This document shows, in pieces, positions 25,259-33,858 of a stretch of DNA of 64,000 nt; the first letter of the stretch is position 1, and each line of letters opens with the position of its first letter. The stretch spans positions 1 through 64,000 of the forward strand of contig CAZJBX010000002.1 in the NCBI GenBank assembly GCA_964544605.1. The letters run 5' to 3'. This stretch comes from JAMIFN01 sp964544605. Lineage in GTDB: Bacteria; Pseudomonadota; Gammaproteobacteria; Burkholderiales; Burkholderiaceae_C. Made by a program: the position numbers and the translations under genes. The notes beneath the pieces were generated by a model that was given only the letters and a program-made list of their open reading frames with translations, was not told the origin of the DNA and did not search any database.

Positions 25259-26590
25259 TCAAGCCGCAAAGGGGTCTTGGCGCAAGATGGTGTGGTCGCG
25301 GTCGGGGCTGGTGGATACCACATGGATGGGCACGCCCGTGACTTCTTCAATGCGTTGCAGGTAGCGTTGTGCATTGGCGGGCAGGGCGGCCATGTCGGTG
25401 ACGCCGACGGTGGGCTGGCTCCAGCCGGGCAGGGTTTCGTAGATGGGCTCGCAAGCTTCGATGTCGTCTGCGCCGATGGGCAGGAGGTCGATGGTTTCGC
25501 CGTTCAAGCGGTAGCCCACGCAGATTTTGAGTTCATCGAGGCCGTCGAGCACATCGAGTTTGGTGATGCACAGGCCGCTGAGGCCGTTGACTTGGGCCGA
25601 GCGTTTGAGCAGGGCGGCATCAAACCAGCCGCAGCGGCGTTCGCGCCCTGTGGTGGTGCCTTTTTCAGCGCCGATGGTGGCCATGTGGTGGCCAGGGGTG
25701 CCTTCGGTTTGCCAGTCCAGCTCAGTGGGGAAGGGGCCGCTGCCGACGCGGGTGCAATAGGCTTTGGTGATGCCCAAGATGTAGTGCAACATGCCAGGGC
25801 CCACGCCTGCGCCTGCGGCGGCGTTGCCGGCAACGCAGTTGCTGGAGGTGACGAAGGGGTAGGTGCCGTGGTCCACATCGAGCAGGGTGCCTTGCGCGCC
25901 TTCAAAGAGGATGTTGCCGCCCGTGGCGTGCAGGGCGTTGAGCTCGCGCGAGACATCGGCCATCATGGGCAGGATTTCTTTGGCCTGCTGCATGGCTTCT
26001 TCATACAGGGGTTCGAATTCGAGCGTGGGGGCTTTGAGGTAGGTGCTGAGGATGTGGTTGTAGAGGTCGAGCAGGCTGCGCAGTTTGTTGGCAAAGCGTT
26101 CGGGGTGTTTGAGGTCTTGTACTTTGAGGGCGCGGCGGGCGATTTTGTCCTCGTAGGCGGGGCCGATGCCACGGCCTGTGGTGCCGATTTTTTCTTCACC
26201 CGCGCCTTCACGCGCAAGTTCGCGGGCTTGGTCAAGGGCGGCGTGCAAGGGCAGGATCAGGGGGCAGGCTTCGCTGATGCGCAGGCGGCTGCGCACTTCA
26301 ACGCCAGCTTGCTCTAGGCCAGCGATTTCTTCCAATATTTTGGCGGGCGAGAGCACCACGCCGTTGCCGATATAGCATTTGACATTGGGGCGCATGATGC
26401 CGCTGGGGATGAGGTGCAGGGAGGTTTTTTTGCCATTGATGACCAAGGTGTGGCCGGCGTTGTGGCCGCCTTGAAAGCGCACCACGGCTTCGGCGCGCTC
26501 GGTGAGCCAATCGACCAGTTTGCCTTTGCCTTCATCGCCCCATTGCGTGCCCACAATAACCACATTTCGTCCGCGCATCGTTGTGCTCAT
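25259..26590 (-). CDS. purA: Adenylosuccinate synthetase
   Basis: A 443-residue GTP-dependent enzyme that joins IMP and aspartate in the first committed step to AMP. GTQWGDEGKGKLVD with the catalytic Asp and GHNAGHTLVING follow directly after the start; GTTGRGIGPAYEDK, the TSSNCVAGNAAAGAGVGP block and the C-terminal guanine-binding KLDVLDGLDE are all present. Two ATGs (26596 and 26590) are possible; AAAGAG is at better spacing for 26590. It follows hisZ by 45 bp, the usual order in Burkholderiales, so the two are likely one operon. Confidence 0.97.
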   Translation of the reverse strand: MSTTMRGRNVVIVGTQWGDEGKGKLVDWLTERAEAVVRFQGGHNAGHTLVINGKKTSLHLIPSGIMRPNVKCYIGNGVVLSPAKILEEIAGLEQAGVEVRSRLRISEACPLILPLHAALDQARELAREGAGEEKIGTTGRGIGPAYEDKIARRALKVQDLKHPERFANKLRSLLDLYNHILSTYLKAPTLEFEPLYEEAMQQAKEILPMMADVSRELNALHATGGNILFEGAQGTLLDVDHGTYPFVTSSNCVAGNAAAGAGVGPGMLHYILGITKAYCTRVGSGPFPTELDWQTEGTPGHHMATIGAEKGTTTGRERRCGWFDAALLKRSAQVNGLSGLCITKLDVLDGLDELKICVGYRLNGETIDLLPIGADDIEACEPIYETLPGWSQPTVGVTDMAALPANAQRYLQRIEEVTGVPIHVVSTSPDRDHTILRQDPFAA

Positions 26591-26635
26591 AACCATCTCT
26601 TTACAAAAAAATCAAAATGCTGAGGTGGCCTGCGT

Positions 26636-27826
26636 TCAGGCCGAGGTGACTTGCCATTGGCCATCGAGTAGGCGCAATTGGCGTTGGCAGCGCAGGGCTG
26701 CGGGTTCCAGGGGCTGGGCCTGGGGCAGTTGGCAGAGTACGACTTCGCCAGCGGCGCGCAAAGCGGCGACGGCGGCGTGCCATGCGGGGTCGTCTTGCCA
26801 AGTGGCGGCAATGGCTTCTTGCGCCGCAGGTAAGGCGGTGGCGGTGGCCAGCTCTTTCACATCAAGGCTGAAGCCCACGGCAGGGCGGGGCGCTTGCTCG
26901 GCACGGCCAAAGACGGCGCCCACGCCGTCGTAGCGGCCACCGCGCAGCAGCTCTTGCCCTGCGTCTTGGCCTTGCACTTGGGCATAGACGGCAAAGCGGA
27001 TGCCGTTGTAGTAGCTCCAGCCTTTGTTGTCGGCCATGTCCAGCAGAATTTGCACATCGGGGTGGCTGGCGCGCACGCTGGCAATCAGGCTTTGCAGGCG
27101 CTCAAGGCGGGCCAGCAATGCGGGTTGGGCGGCAAAGTCTTGTTGCAATTGGGCCAAGGTGGACTCGGCTGGGCCAAAGCTGCGCGAGAGGCCGTGCAAC
27201 AGGCTGCGGGCGGGCTCGGGCACGGTCGCCAGCAGTTGCGCCAAGCGGCTTTGGTCTTTGGCTTGCAGGGTTTCATGCAGGGCGTTGGCATCGGCTTCAC
27301 TCAGGCCCGCTTGGGCAATGAGGGCATCGACCAAGCCGACATCGGCCATGTCCAGCGTGAGGTTTTGCACGCCCGCTTTTTTCAGGCAATCGAGGGCCAG
27401 TTGCACGATTTCCATTTCGGCCTGAATGCCCGCATAGCCATAGAGTTCAGCCCCCAGTTGCAGGGGTTCTCGTGTGGCATGGGGTTTGGCGGGGCGGGTG
27501 TGGAAAACGCTGCCGCAATAGGCCAAGCGGCTGATGCCAGCGCGGCCGAGCAAATGGGTGTCGATGCGGGCGACTTGCGGCGTGGTGTCGGCGCGCAGGC
27601 CCATGCTGCGGCCTGAGAGCTGATCGACCAGCTTAAAAGTTTGGAGGTTGAGGGCGCTTCCTGTGCCAGTGAGCAAGGAGCTGAGGTATTCAAGAGCGGG
27701 GGGGATGACCAACTCATAGCCATAGCCGGTGGCCGTGTCTAAGAGGCTGCGCCTGAGGGCTTCTATGTGGCGAGCCTGAGCTGGCAGCACATCAGCAATA
27801 TGGTCGGGCAAAATCCAAACGGACAT
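26636..27826 (-). CDS. hisZ: ATP phosphoribosyltransferase regulatory subunit
   Basis: A 396-residue class II histidyl-tRNA-synthetase paralogue that activates the short form of HisG in histidine synthesis. N-terminus WILPDHIADVLPAQARHIEALRR, motif 2-like LRADTTPQVARIDTHLL and YGYAGIQAEMEIVQL, and the C-terminal RGGRYDGVGAVFG are typical. It lacks the anticodon-binding domain, which separates it from HisRS. hisG is not in the window. purA lies downstream on the same strand. Confidence 0.95.
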   Translation of the reverse strand: MSVWILPDHIADVLPAQARHIEALRRSLLDTATGYGYELVIPPALEYLSSLLTGTGSALNLQTFKLVDQLSGRSMGLRADTTPQVARIDTHLLGRAGISRLAYCGSVFHTRPAKPHATREPLQLGAELYGYAGIQAEMEIVQLALDCLKKAGVQNLTLDMADVGLVDALIAQAGLSEADANALHETLQAKDQSRLAQLLATVPEPARSLLHGLSRSFGPAESTLAQLQQDFAAQPALLARLERLQSLIASVRASHPDVQILLDMADNKGWSYYNGIRFAVYAQVQGQDAGQELLRGGRYDGVGAVFGRAEQAPRPAVGFSLDVKELATATALPAAQEAIAATWQDDPAWHAAVAALRAAGEVVLCQLPQAQPLEPAALRCQRQLRLLDGQWQVTSA

Positions 27827-27927
27827 GGCGACATCAAGGGTAGTGATTAAAGCGCTATTCTAGCCAACTCAAGATGCCGCTGGCCCAGCTTGGGGTCAGC
27901 AGCCTTGGTTTTGCCTGTGGGCAAGCC

Positions 27928-29403
27928 TCAATGGGCCTTGAATTTGCGCGATGAACCGACAGCATCGCCCGCTTTCCAGTCTTCCCAACCCGCTTGGCCT
28001 TGCATAAAGCCTTCAATCTCCGCTTTGCTCGCTTGCAGATGCGGGTCATGCTTGAGGTAGTGGCGGGTTTCGCGGTAAATGAGGCCAGAGAGCAGCAGCA
28101 AGCCAATCAAATTCGGCAGGGCCATGAGGCCATTCATGATGTCGGCAAAAATCCAAACGGCTTCTAGGGCTTGCGTGGCGCCAACAAAGGCCATCAATGA
28201 AAAAACAATGCGGTAGGGCAGCACAAAGCGATGCCCAAACAGGCGTTCGACGCAGCGGTCGCCGTAATAGCACCAGCCCAAGATGGTGGAGAAGGCGAAC
28301 AAAATCACGCCAATGGTGACGATGGTGGGGCCAATTTGCCCTGGCAGGGCGTGGGCAAAGGCACGGCCTGTCATCAAGGCGGCGCTCACTTGTTTGCCGG
28401 TCTCGGGGTCCACCTCATACCAAGCGCCAGTGACGATGATGCACAGGCCGGTGAAGCTGACGACGATGAGGGTGTCGATAAAGGTTTGCGTCATGGACAC
28501 CAAACCTTGGCGCACGGGGTGGCTGGTTTGTGCGGCGGCGGCGGCAATGGGGGCCGAGCCCATGCCCGATTCGTTAGAGAACAAACCACGGGCCACACCA
28601 AAGCGCATGGCGGCAATAAAGGCTGAACCCGCAAAGCCGCCCACGGCAGAAGTGCCGGTAAAGGCATCAGCAAACACCTGCGCAATGGCCGCTGGCAGGG
28701 CCGCCGCATGGCTGATGAGCACCCAAGTGGCTGCGCCGCAGTAGAGCAAAATCATGATGGGCACCAGCGCCGCTGTGACTCGGCCTATGGATTTGACCCC
28801 GCCCACCAGCACGATGAGGGCGAGCACGGCCATGACCACGCCAGTGAGCCATTCGGGCACGCCCCACAAATCGGCCACATTGCCAGCAATGGCGTTGGTT
28901 TGCGTCAAATTACCAATACCAAAGGCGGCAATGGTGGCGAAGACGGCAAAAGAAATGCCCAGCGCCTTGCCCAAATTGCCCTTGATGCCGCGTTGCAAAT
29001 AGTATTGCGGCCCGCCAGATTTCTCGCCTTTTTCATCGGTGCCCCGAAAGCGCACGGCCAAAAAGCCCTCGGCGTATTTCGTCACCATGCCGACCAAGCC
29101 CGTGACCCACATCCAAAACAGCGCCCCCGGCCCGCCTATGGAAATGGCGGTGGCCACGCCCACGATATTGCCAATGCCCACGGTGGCGGCCAAGGCGGTG
29201 GTGAGGGCTTGGTATTGCGAAATATCGCCTTCGCTATCGGCGTCGTGGCGCTTGATGATGCCCAATTTCAGTGCGGGCCAGAGCTTGAGAAACTGCAAAC
29301 CACCCAAGCGGATGGTCAAAAAAATCCCCGTGCCCAAAAGCAAGGGGATGAGCATATAAGGGCCCCAGAGGAAGCCGTCGAATTGATCGAGTAATTCAAG
29401 CAT
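27928..29403 (-). CDS. Alanine/glycine:cation symporter (AGCS family)
   Basis: A 491-residue inner-membrane carrier with about ten or eleven hydrophobic helices. The family signature region GPGALFWMWVTGLVGMVTKYAEG and GIGNIVGVATAISIGG, FRGTDEKGEKSGGPQYYLQRG, and FSTILGWCYYGDRCVE near the C-terminus identify the AGCS/DAACS type, which imports alanine or glycine with sodium or protons. The exact amino acid is not determinable. The MFS gene lies upstream (78 bp), hisZ downstream on the same strand. Confidence 0.92.
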   Translation of the reverse strand: MLELLDQFDGFLWGPYMLIPLLLGTGIFLTIRLGGLQFLKLWPALKLGIIKRHDADSEGDISQYQALTTALAATVGIGNIVGVATAISIGGPGALFWMWVTGLVGMVTKYAEGFLAVRFRGTDEKGEKSGGPQYYLQRGIKGNLGKALGISFAVFATIAAFGIGNLTQTNAIAGNVADLWGVPEWLTGVVMAVLALIVLVGGVKSIGRVTAALVPIMILLYCGAATWVLISHAAALPAAIAQVFADAFTGTSAVGGFAGSAFIAAMRFGVARGLFSNESGMGSAPIAAAAAQTSHPVRQGLVSMTQTFIDTLIVVSFTGLCIIVTGAWYEVDPETGKQVSAALMTGRAFAHALPGQIGPTIVTIGVILFAFSTILGWCYYGDRCVERLFGHRFVLPYRIVFSLMAFVGATQALEAVWIFADIMNGLMALPNLIGLLLLSGLIYRETRHYLKHDPHLQASKAEIEGFMQGQAGWEDWKAGDAVGSSRKFKAH

Positions 29404-29481
29404 GGTGCGTGCGCGTGAAAAGCAAAAACCGCATCTTAGACGCGCAGCGCGGTCTTGCGGCCAAGGGAAAACCCGCGCCGC

Positions 29482-30750
29482 TTAGTTTTTTTTCGCTTGC
29501 AGGGCCGTGCTGCTGGGCACAGCGGCCATGCTCCAGGCCAAGGCCAGCCACACAAAGAGGGCGGCAGCACAGGCCAAGAACAAGGTGGGCATCCCTTGGC
29601 TTTGTAGCAACCAGCCGCCTGCCGCGCCGCCAGCAAACAAGCCCAGCGATTGCATGGTGTTGTACACGCCAAGGGCTGTGCCGCGCTCGTGCTCAGCGGC
29701 GTAGCGCGAGACCAAAGAGGGCTGCGAGGCTTCCAGCATATTGAAGGCCGTGAAAAAGGCGAACAAAATCACGCCCGTTTGCCACAAATTGCTGCCGCCC
29801 ACGCTGCTGAGGTAGAGCGCCAATTGCACGATGACCAGCAGGCCAATTTGCGACAGCAGCACGCCGCGCAAATAGCCTTTGCGCTCCAAACGAAAAAGCA
29901 CGCCGCCCATGATGACAATGGCCGCCAGCACCGCAGGCAGGTAAATTTGCCAGTGCTGGGGCTGGGCCAAGCCTTCGTCCTCCAACATTTTCGGTATGGC
30001 CGTCCACATGGCCAATTGCACCGCGTGCAGCACAAACACGCCCAAGTTCAAACGCCAGACTTGCGGCGCTTGCAATTGCTGCCAAATGCGCCCCAGCGAG
30101 GCCACGCCCGCCGCCTGTGTGCGCTCGGCCCGTGGTGTGGCGCTGGGGCTGGGCACGACCCAAGCAATCAGCAGCCAAGCGCCCACGCCCAAGGCCGCAA
30201 TCAGCCAGAACATGCCCGCCAAGCCCATGCTGCCCACCAGCAGCGGTGCCAGCAAAAGCGAGAGCGCAAACATCAGCCCAATGGTGATGCCGATGAGGGC
30301 CATGGCCTTGGTGCGCACCACCTCGCGCGTGCCATCGGCCAGCAAAGCGGTGATGGCCGCTGACACCGCGCCCGCACCCTGCAAACTGCGGCCCAGCAGC
30401 AGGCCGTAAATGCTATCGGCCAGCGCCGCCACCACGCTGCCTGCCACAAACAGCAGCAGGCCGAGCAAAATCACGGGCTTGCGGCCCCAGCGGTCTGAGG
30501 CCCAGCCCAGCGGCAATTGCAGCAGGGCTTGCGTTAGGCCATAGCTGCCCATGGTGAGGCCGACCAAGGCCATGTCATCGCCGCCGCTGTAGTGTTTGGC
30601 TTCAATCGCAAACACGGGCAAGATGAGAAACAGCCCCAACATGCGCAGCGCAAACACCAAGGCCAAAGAGCCCGAGAGCTTGCGCTCGGCGGGGTTCATG
30701 CGGGGATTGTTGTCGGCGGCTGGGGCGGGGGCGGGGGCGGGGGCGCTCAT
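29482..30750 (-). CDS. MFS transporter, YajR-like core
   Basis: A 422-residue major-facilitator permease with twelve hydrophobic helices. SLALVFALRMLGLFLILPVFAIEAK, the loop 2-3 motif GWASDRWGRKPVI and GRSLQGAGAVSAAITALLADGTRE closely follow the pattern of E. coli YajR, but there is no C-terminal cytosolic YAM domain. Substrate unknown; drug or metabolite efflux is possible. The N-terminus is a low-complexity PAPAPAPAA run encoded by a G-rich repeat. The start is 11 bp after purU, so the two genes are likely co-transcribed. Confidence 0.87.
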   Translation of the reverse strand: MSAPAPAPAPAADNNPRMNPAERKLSGSLALVFALRMLGLFLILPVFAIEAKHYSGGDDMALVGLTMGSYGLTQALLQLPLGWASDRWGRKPVILLGLLLFVAGSVVAALADSIYGLLLGRSLQGAGAVSAAITALLADGTREVVRTKAMALIGITIGLMFALSLLLAPLLVGSMGLAGMFWLIAALGVGAWLLIAWVVPSPSATPRAERTQAAGVASLGRIWQQLQAPQVWRLNLGVFVLHAVQLAMWTAIPKMLEDEGLAQPQHWQIYLPAVLAAIVIMGGVLFRLERKGYLRGVLLSQIGLLVIVQLALYLSSVGGSNLWQTGVILFAFFTAFNMLEASQPSLVSRYAAEHERGTALGVYNTMQSLGLFAGGAAGGWLLQSQGMPTLFLACAAALFVWLALAWSMAAVPSSTALQAKKN

Positions 30751-30761
30751 CTGGCGGGGCT

Positions 30762-31619
30762 TTATTGAAAGACCACGGTTTTATGGCCGTTGAGCAGCAC
30801 GCGGTGCTCGCTGTGCCAAGCCACGGCGCGGGCCAGCACGCGGCGCTCGGTGTCTTGGCCCATGGCGGTGAGGTCGTCCACACTGTGGCTGTGGTCCACG
30901 CGGGCCACATCTTGTTCAATGATGGGGCCTTCGTCCAAATCCGCCGTCACATAGTGGGCGGTGGCGCCAATCAGCTTCACGCCGCGCTCATGCGCTTGGT
31001 AATAAGGCCGAGCGCCTTTGAAGCTGGGCAAAAAACTGTGGTGGATGTTGATGGCGCGGCCCTCTAGAGCCTGGCACATCTCATTGCTCAGCACCTGCAT
31101 ATAACGCGCCAGCACCACCAGCTCGGCCCCCTCTTGCGCCATGATGTCGAGCTGCTTGGCCTCGGCCTCGGCCTTAGTCTCGGCCGTCACGGGGATGTGA
31201 TGGAAGGGGATGTTGTAGCTGGCCGCCAATTGGTAGAAATCGCGGTGGTTGCTGATGATGGCGCGCACATCGATATTGAGCAGGCCCGTGCTCCAGCGAA
31301 AGAGCAAATCATGCAGGCAGTGGCCTTGCTTGCTCACCATGATGACGGTGGGCATGGGCTCTTGCGCCGTGTGCAGGGCAAAGCGCAGGCCGAGGCTGGG
31401 CGCGAAGGCGTCCAAATCCGCTTGCAGTTGCGCCTTGTGCAAAGGGCATTGAAAGCGCACCCGCATAAAAAACAAGCCCGTGGCGCTGTCGTTGTATTGC
31501 GCCGCCTCCTCAATATTGCCGCTGCGCTCCAGTAAAAAACCCGATACCGCATGCACGATGCCAGTGCGGTCAGGGCAAGAGAGATTGAGAATGTAGGCAG
31601 TCATCGGGGCGCTGGACAT
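30762..31619 (-). CDS. purU: Formyltetrahydrofolate deformylase
   Basis: A 285-residue enzyme that hydrolyses 10-formyl-THF to formate and THF, balancing one-carbon and glycine pools. N-terminal ACT domain (LNLSCPDRTGIVHAVSGFL), then the formyltransferase-like catalytic domain with INIHHSFLPSFKGARPYYQAHERGV and DEGPIIEQDV holding catalytic His and Asp. ATG at 31619 or at 31604 are both possible; I took the first. Divergent from ruvC with about 95 bp between starts; followed closely by the MFS gene. Confidence 0.94.
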   Translation of the reverse strand: MSSAPMTAYILNLSCPDRTGIVHAVSGFLLERSGNIEEAAQYNDSATGLFFMRVRFQCPLHKAQLQADLDAFAPSLGLRFALHTAQEPMPTVIMVSKQGHCLHDLLFRWSTGLLNIDVRAIISNHRDFYQLAASYNIPFHHIPVTAETKAEAEAKQLDIMAQEGAELVVLARYMQVLSNEMCQALEGRAINIHHSFLPSFKGARPYYQAHERGVKLIGATAHYVTADLDEGPIIEQDVARVDHSHSVDDLTAMGQDTERRVLARAVAWHSEHRVLLNGHKTVVFQ

Positions 31620-31714
31620 GGTGCAAAACAGGCGAAAGCAAGTAGGGGCTGAAGCTGGGCATTGTAAAGCTGGGGCGCAAAGGGGCCGTGGTAGCAGGGG
31701 CATAATCCTTGGCC

Positions 31715-32227
31715 GTGAACAGTTTCAAGATTCTTGGCATCGACCCTGGCTTGCGCACCACTGGCTTTGGCGTGCTGCAAGTGCAGGGCAATCGCCAGCA
31801 CTACATCGCCAGCGGCACCATCCAAACAGATGGTGCTGCGCCCTTGGCCGAGCGCCTGAAAACCCTGTTTGAAGGCATCAGCGAATTGCAACAGCACTAC
31901 CGCCCCGATTGCGCCGCGATTGAAATCGTGTTTGTGAATGTGAACCCCAAATCGACCTTGCTGCTGGGGCAGGCACGCGGCGCTTGCTTGGCGGCCTTGG
32001 CCTGCGGCGGCCTGCCTGTGCATGAATACACAGCCTTGCAGCTCAAGCAGGCCGTGGTCGGCTATGGCCGTGCCGAAAAAATACAAGTGCAAGAAATGGT
32101 ACAGCGCCTGCTGCAACTGCCGGGCCTGCCTGGGCCAGATGCCGCCGATGCGCTCGGCGTGGCCATCACCCACGCCCACCACCACCGCGCCGCTGGGCTA
32201 GAGGCCGCACGGCATTTGCGGCGCTGA
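31715..32227 (+). CDS. ruvC: Holliday junction endodeoxyribonuclease RuvC
   Basis: A 170-residue RNase-H-fold resolvase that cuts Holliday junctions in the RuvABC system. Acidic catalytic residues: Asp in ILGIDPGLRTTG, Glu in CAAIEIVFVNVNP, and the two Asp of GPDAADALGVAITHAH. I chose the GTG at 31715, which gives the usual short lead before the first Asp; a TTG lies two codons earlier. ruvA and ruvB are not adjacent. The gene ends 17 bp before a block of dispersed repeats. Confidence 0.95.
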   Translation: MNSFKILGIDPGLRTTGFGVLQVQGNRQHYIASGTIQTDGAAPLAERLKTLFEGISELQQHYRPDCAAIEIVFVNVNPKSTLLLGQARGACLAALACGGLPVHEYTALQLKQAVVGYGRAEKIQVQEMVQRLLQLPGLPGPDAADALGVAITHAHHHRAAGLEAARHLRR

Positions 32228-32243
32228 ATTTCAGAATGTCGTA

Positions 32244-32624
32244 GGGGCACGGCGTGCCGTGCCCCTGTGCGGCGGCCCTTCTACTTTGCCATTGCCGCCT
32301 CGCTTCTACTTCGTCATGGCGGCCCCCGAGCCGCCATCTCGGTTTTTCAGCCGCCTTGTTGGCAACACAGATTGCGGGTCAAGCCCGCAATGACGCGTTT
32401 CTTTTTTAGAAATGATGAGGCAAGGGCACGGCACGCCGTGTCCCTGTGCGGCGGCCCTTCTACTTCGCCATTGCCGCCTCGCTTCTACTTCGTCATGGCG
32501 GCCTCCGAGCCGCCATCTCGGTTTTTCAGCCGCCTTGTTGGCAACACAGATTGCGGGTCAAGCCCGCAATGACGCGTTTCTTTTTTCGAAATGATGAGGC
32601 AAGGGCACGGCACGCCGTGCCCCT
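32244..32624. repeat. Tandem block of dispersed repeats, two 179-bp units
   Basis: A hairpin GGGGCACGGC-GT-GCCGTGCCCC starts at 32244; related hairpins start near 32423 and 32602. Between them lie two nearly identical units with a period of 179 bp, each containing a back-to-back hairpin pair (first unit 32313-32394, bounded by GTCAT and ATGAC). Short frames run through the units but they are by-products of the repetition. Same family as 35750-36105, 41496-41645 and 25136-25207. Confidence 0.9.
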
Positions 32625-32686
32625 ACAAGAATGTCCGCAGCCCATGCTAGGCGTGGCTGCGGCCCGCAAGCCGCAGTGCTGCTATT

Positions 32687-33355
32687 TCACTGCCTACTCG
32701 CACCAAGCGCAGGCGAGGTGTGAATGGGGCCAGTGATATCGTTTTGCCACTCTTGCTGGGTGCTGCAGTTGTATGTGTGGCCAAGCCCTCTCCATGCGCG
32801 TGGCTCAACGCCACGCATTTCTGGGTCAAAACATGCGGCAGCATAAACCCTTGGGAAACCTCGTTTAAGCATTGTGCTTATCTTCTCATCTGATATGCTT
32901 TGATCTTCTCTAAGATCCACATAACGGAACAATTCTTGCTGACCAGGGTGAGGTTTGATTGTTTGACCTGGACGGATAATGTAAAGTCCATGCCAATCTT
33001 TTACATTTTTTATGACAGTTCTTTTGCCAGCCACTGTCTCGTAGAGCTTGGACCCCAATAGTTTACCAGAATATCGATCATACTCTGCACCAGAATCATT
33101 GTCTTCAAGATTATTCACCATATATCTGACCGTAATGGGTTGCTCGCATCGGTTCTGGAATGCGATCTCTGCCGCAGCTTTTCCAAAAAGAGCCACTCCT
33201 CGGGTGTACACAATCCACAGGCAAGAGTTTGGGTTATTGGGGTCATTGCTATTGGGGTCATTGGGGTATTGGTGGAGCACGCCAGCTTGTGCCCAAGCTG
33301 CGCTGGAGAGAAGGCCGGTCAATAAGAGGGCGCTGGTTTTGATCAGGTGTTTCAT
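32687..33355 (-). CDS. Exported hypothetical protein
   Basis: A 222-residue protein with a Sec signal (MKHLIKTSALLLTGLLSSAAWA, about 22 residues). The mature part begins with a short Asn/Asp/Pro repeat (NDPNSNDPNNPN) and contains four or five cysteines (SCLWIVY, NRCEQPITVRYMV, AACFDPEM, YNCSTQ). No known domain recognised; the NRCEQPITVRYMVNN stretch suggests a beta-rich periplasmic fold. The middle of the gene is markedly AT-richer than the chromosome around it. It is the last gene of a minus-strand group of four exported proteins. Confidence 0.7.
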   Translation of the reverse strand: MKHLIKTSALLLTGLLSSAAWAQAGVLHQYPNDPNSNDPNNPNSCLWIVYTRGVALFGKAAAEIAFQNRCEQPITVRYMVNNLEDNDSGAEYDRYSGKLLGSKLYETVAGKRTVIKNVKDWHGLYIIRPGQTIKPHPGQQELFRYVDLREDQSISDEKISTMLKRGFPRVYAAACFDPEMRGVEPRAWRGLGHTYNCSTQQEWQNDITGPIHTSPALGASRQ

Positions 33356-33429
33356 GCTGTTTTCCTTTTAAATGGTGTTGGGGTGTTGAGGGGGTGGGGA
33401 ATGGGGCGTCTGCCTTGGCTTGTTTGCGT

Positions 33430-33858
33430 TTAGGGTGCTGTGGCTCCTGTTTGCTCTGTGGTGGTTTGCGCCGTGGGGCTTGAAGTGAGGATGGGCAAGC
33501 CCGGTAGCTCTTTTGAGAAATCAATGCATTTGCTTGTGTCTGGCTTCCATTTCGTATCGTCTGTTTCGCTCGTGTTTGTAGGCATGCAAAAAACAAAGCG
33601 GCTGGGGTCGTTGGCATTGGCTTCACTTGAGGCATCGTATGTCCCTACAGTTACAGCAGCTTGGGGCACCACTTGCTTGCATGGCTTGGCATTGTTGCTG
33701 GCGGGTTTGGCCCTTTTGGCCAGGGCGTGGAGATCGGCCCGAATATGGTAGAAGGGGGTATAGGGCTTGCTGCGCAGCAGTTCCGCCGTGCTGGCGGCCG
33801 CTTGCGCTGTGTCACCCCAGAAGCGGTAGGGCCAGATTTTCAGATCGGTGCGCTGCAT
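33430..33858 (-). CDS. Hypothetical protein overlapping the lipoprotein gene
   Basis: A 142-residue frame with no signal peptide: MQRTDLKIWPYRFWGDTAQ at the start, two or three cysteines in the middle and a Thr/Pro-rich tail. The ATG at 33858 lies inside the end of the upstream lipoprotein gene (17-bp overlap, other frame), with AGGG just before it. Two readings are possible: a translationally coupled gene of its own, or the C-terminal part of the lipoprotein separated by a frameshift. The frame remains open 36 bp upstream of the ATG (to a TTG). No family recognised. Confidence 0.5.
   Translation of the reverse strand: MQRTDLKIWPYRFWGDTAQAAASTAELLRSKPYTPFYHIRADLHALAKRAKPASNNAKPCKQVVPQAAVTVGTYDASSEANANDPSRFVFCMPTNTSETDDTKWKPDTSKCIDFSKELPGLPILTSSPTAQTTTEQTGATAP

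Noticed and set aside
32244..32624. Possible CRISPR array
   Set aside because: Only two units of 179 bp with no unique spacers and no cas gene.
32446..32736. Small frames repeating the same peptide (RRPFYFAIAASLLLRHGG)
   Set aside because: Translations of the 179-bp repeat units; the repeat hairpins explain the sequence.
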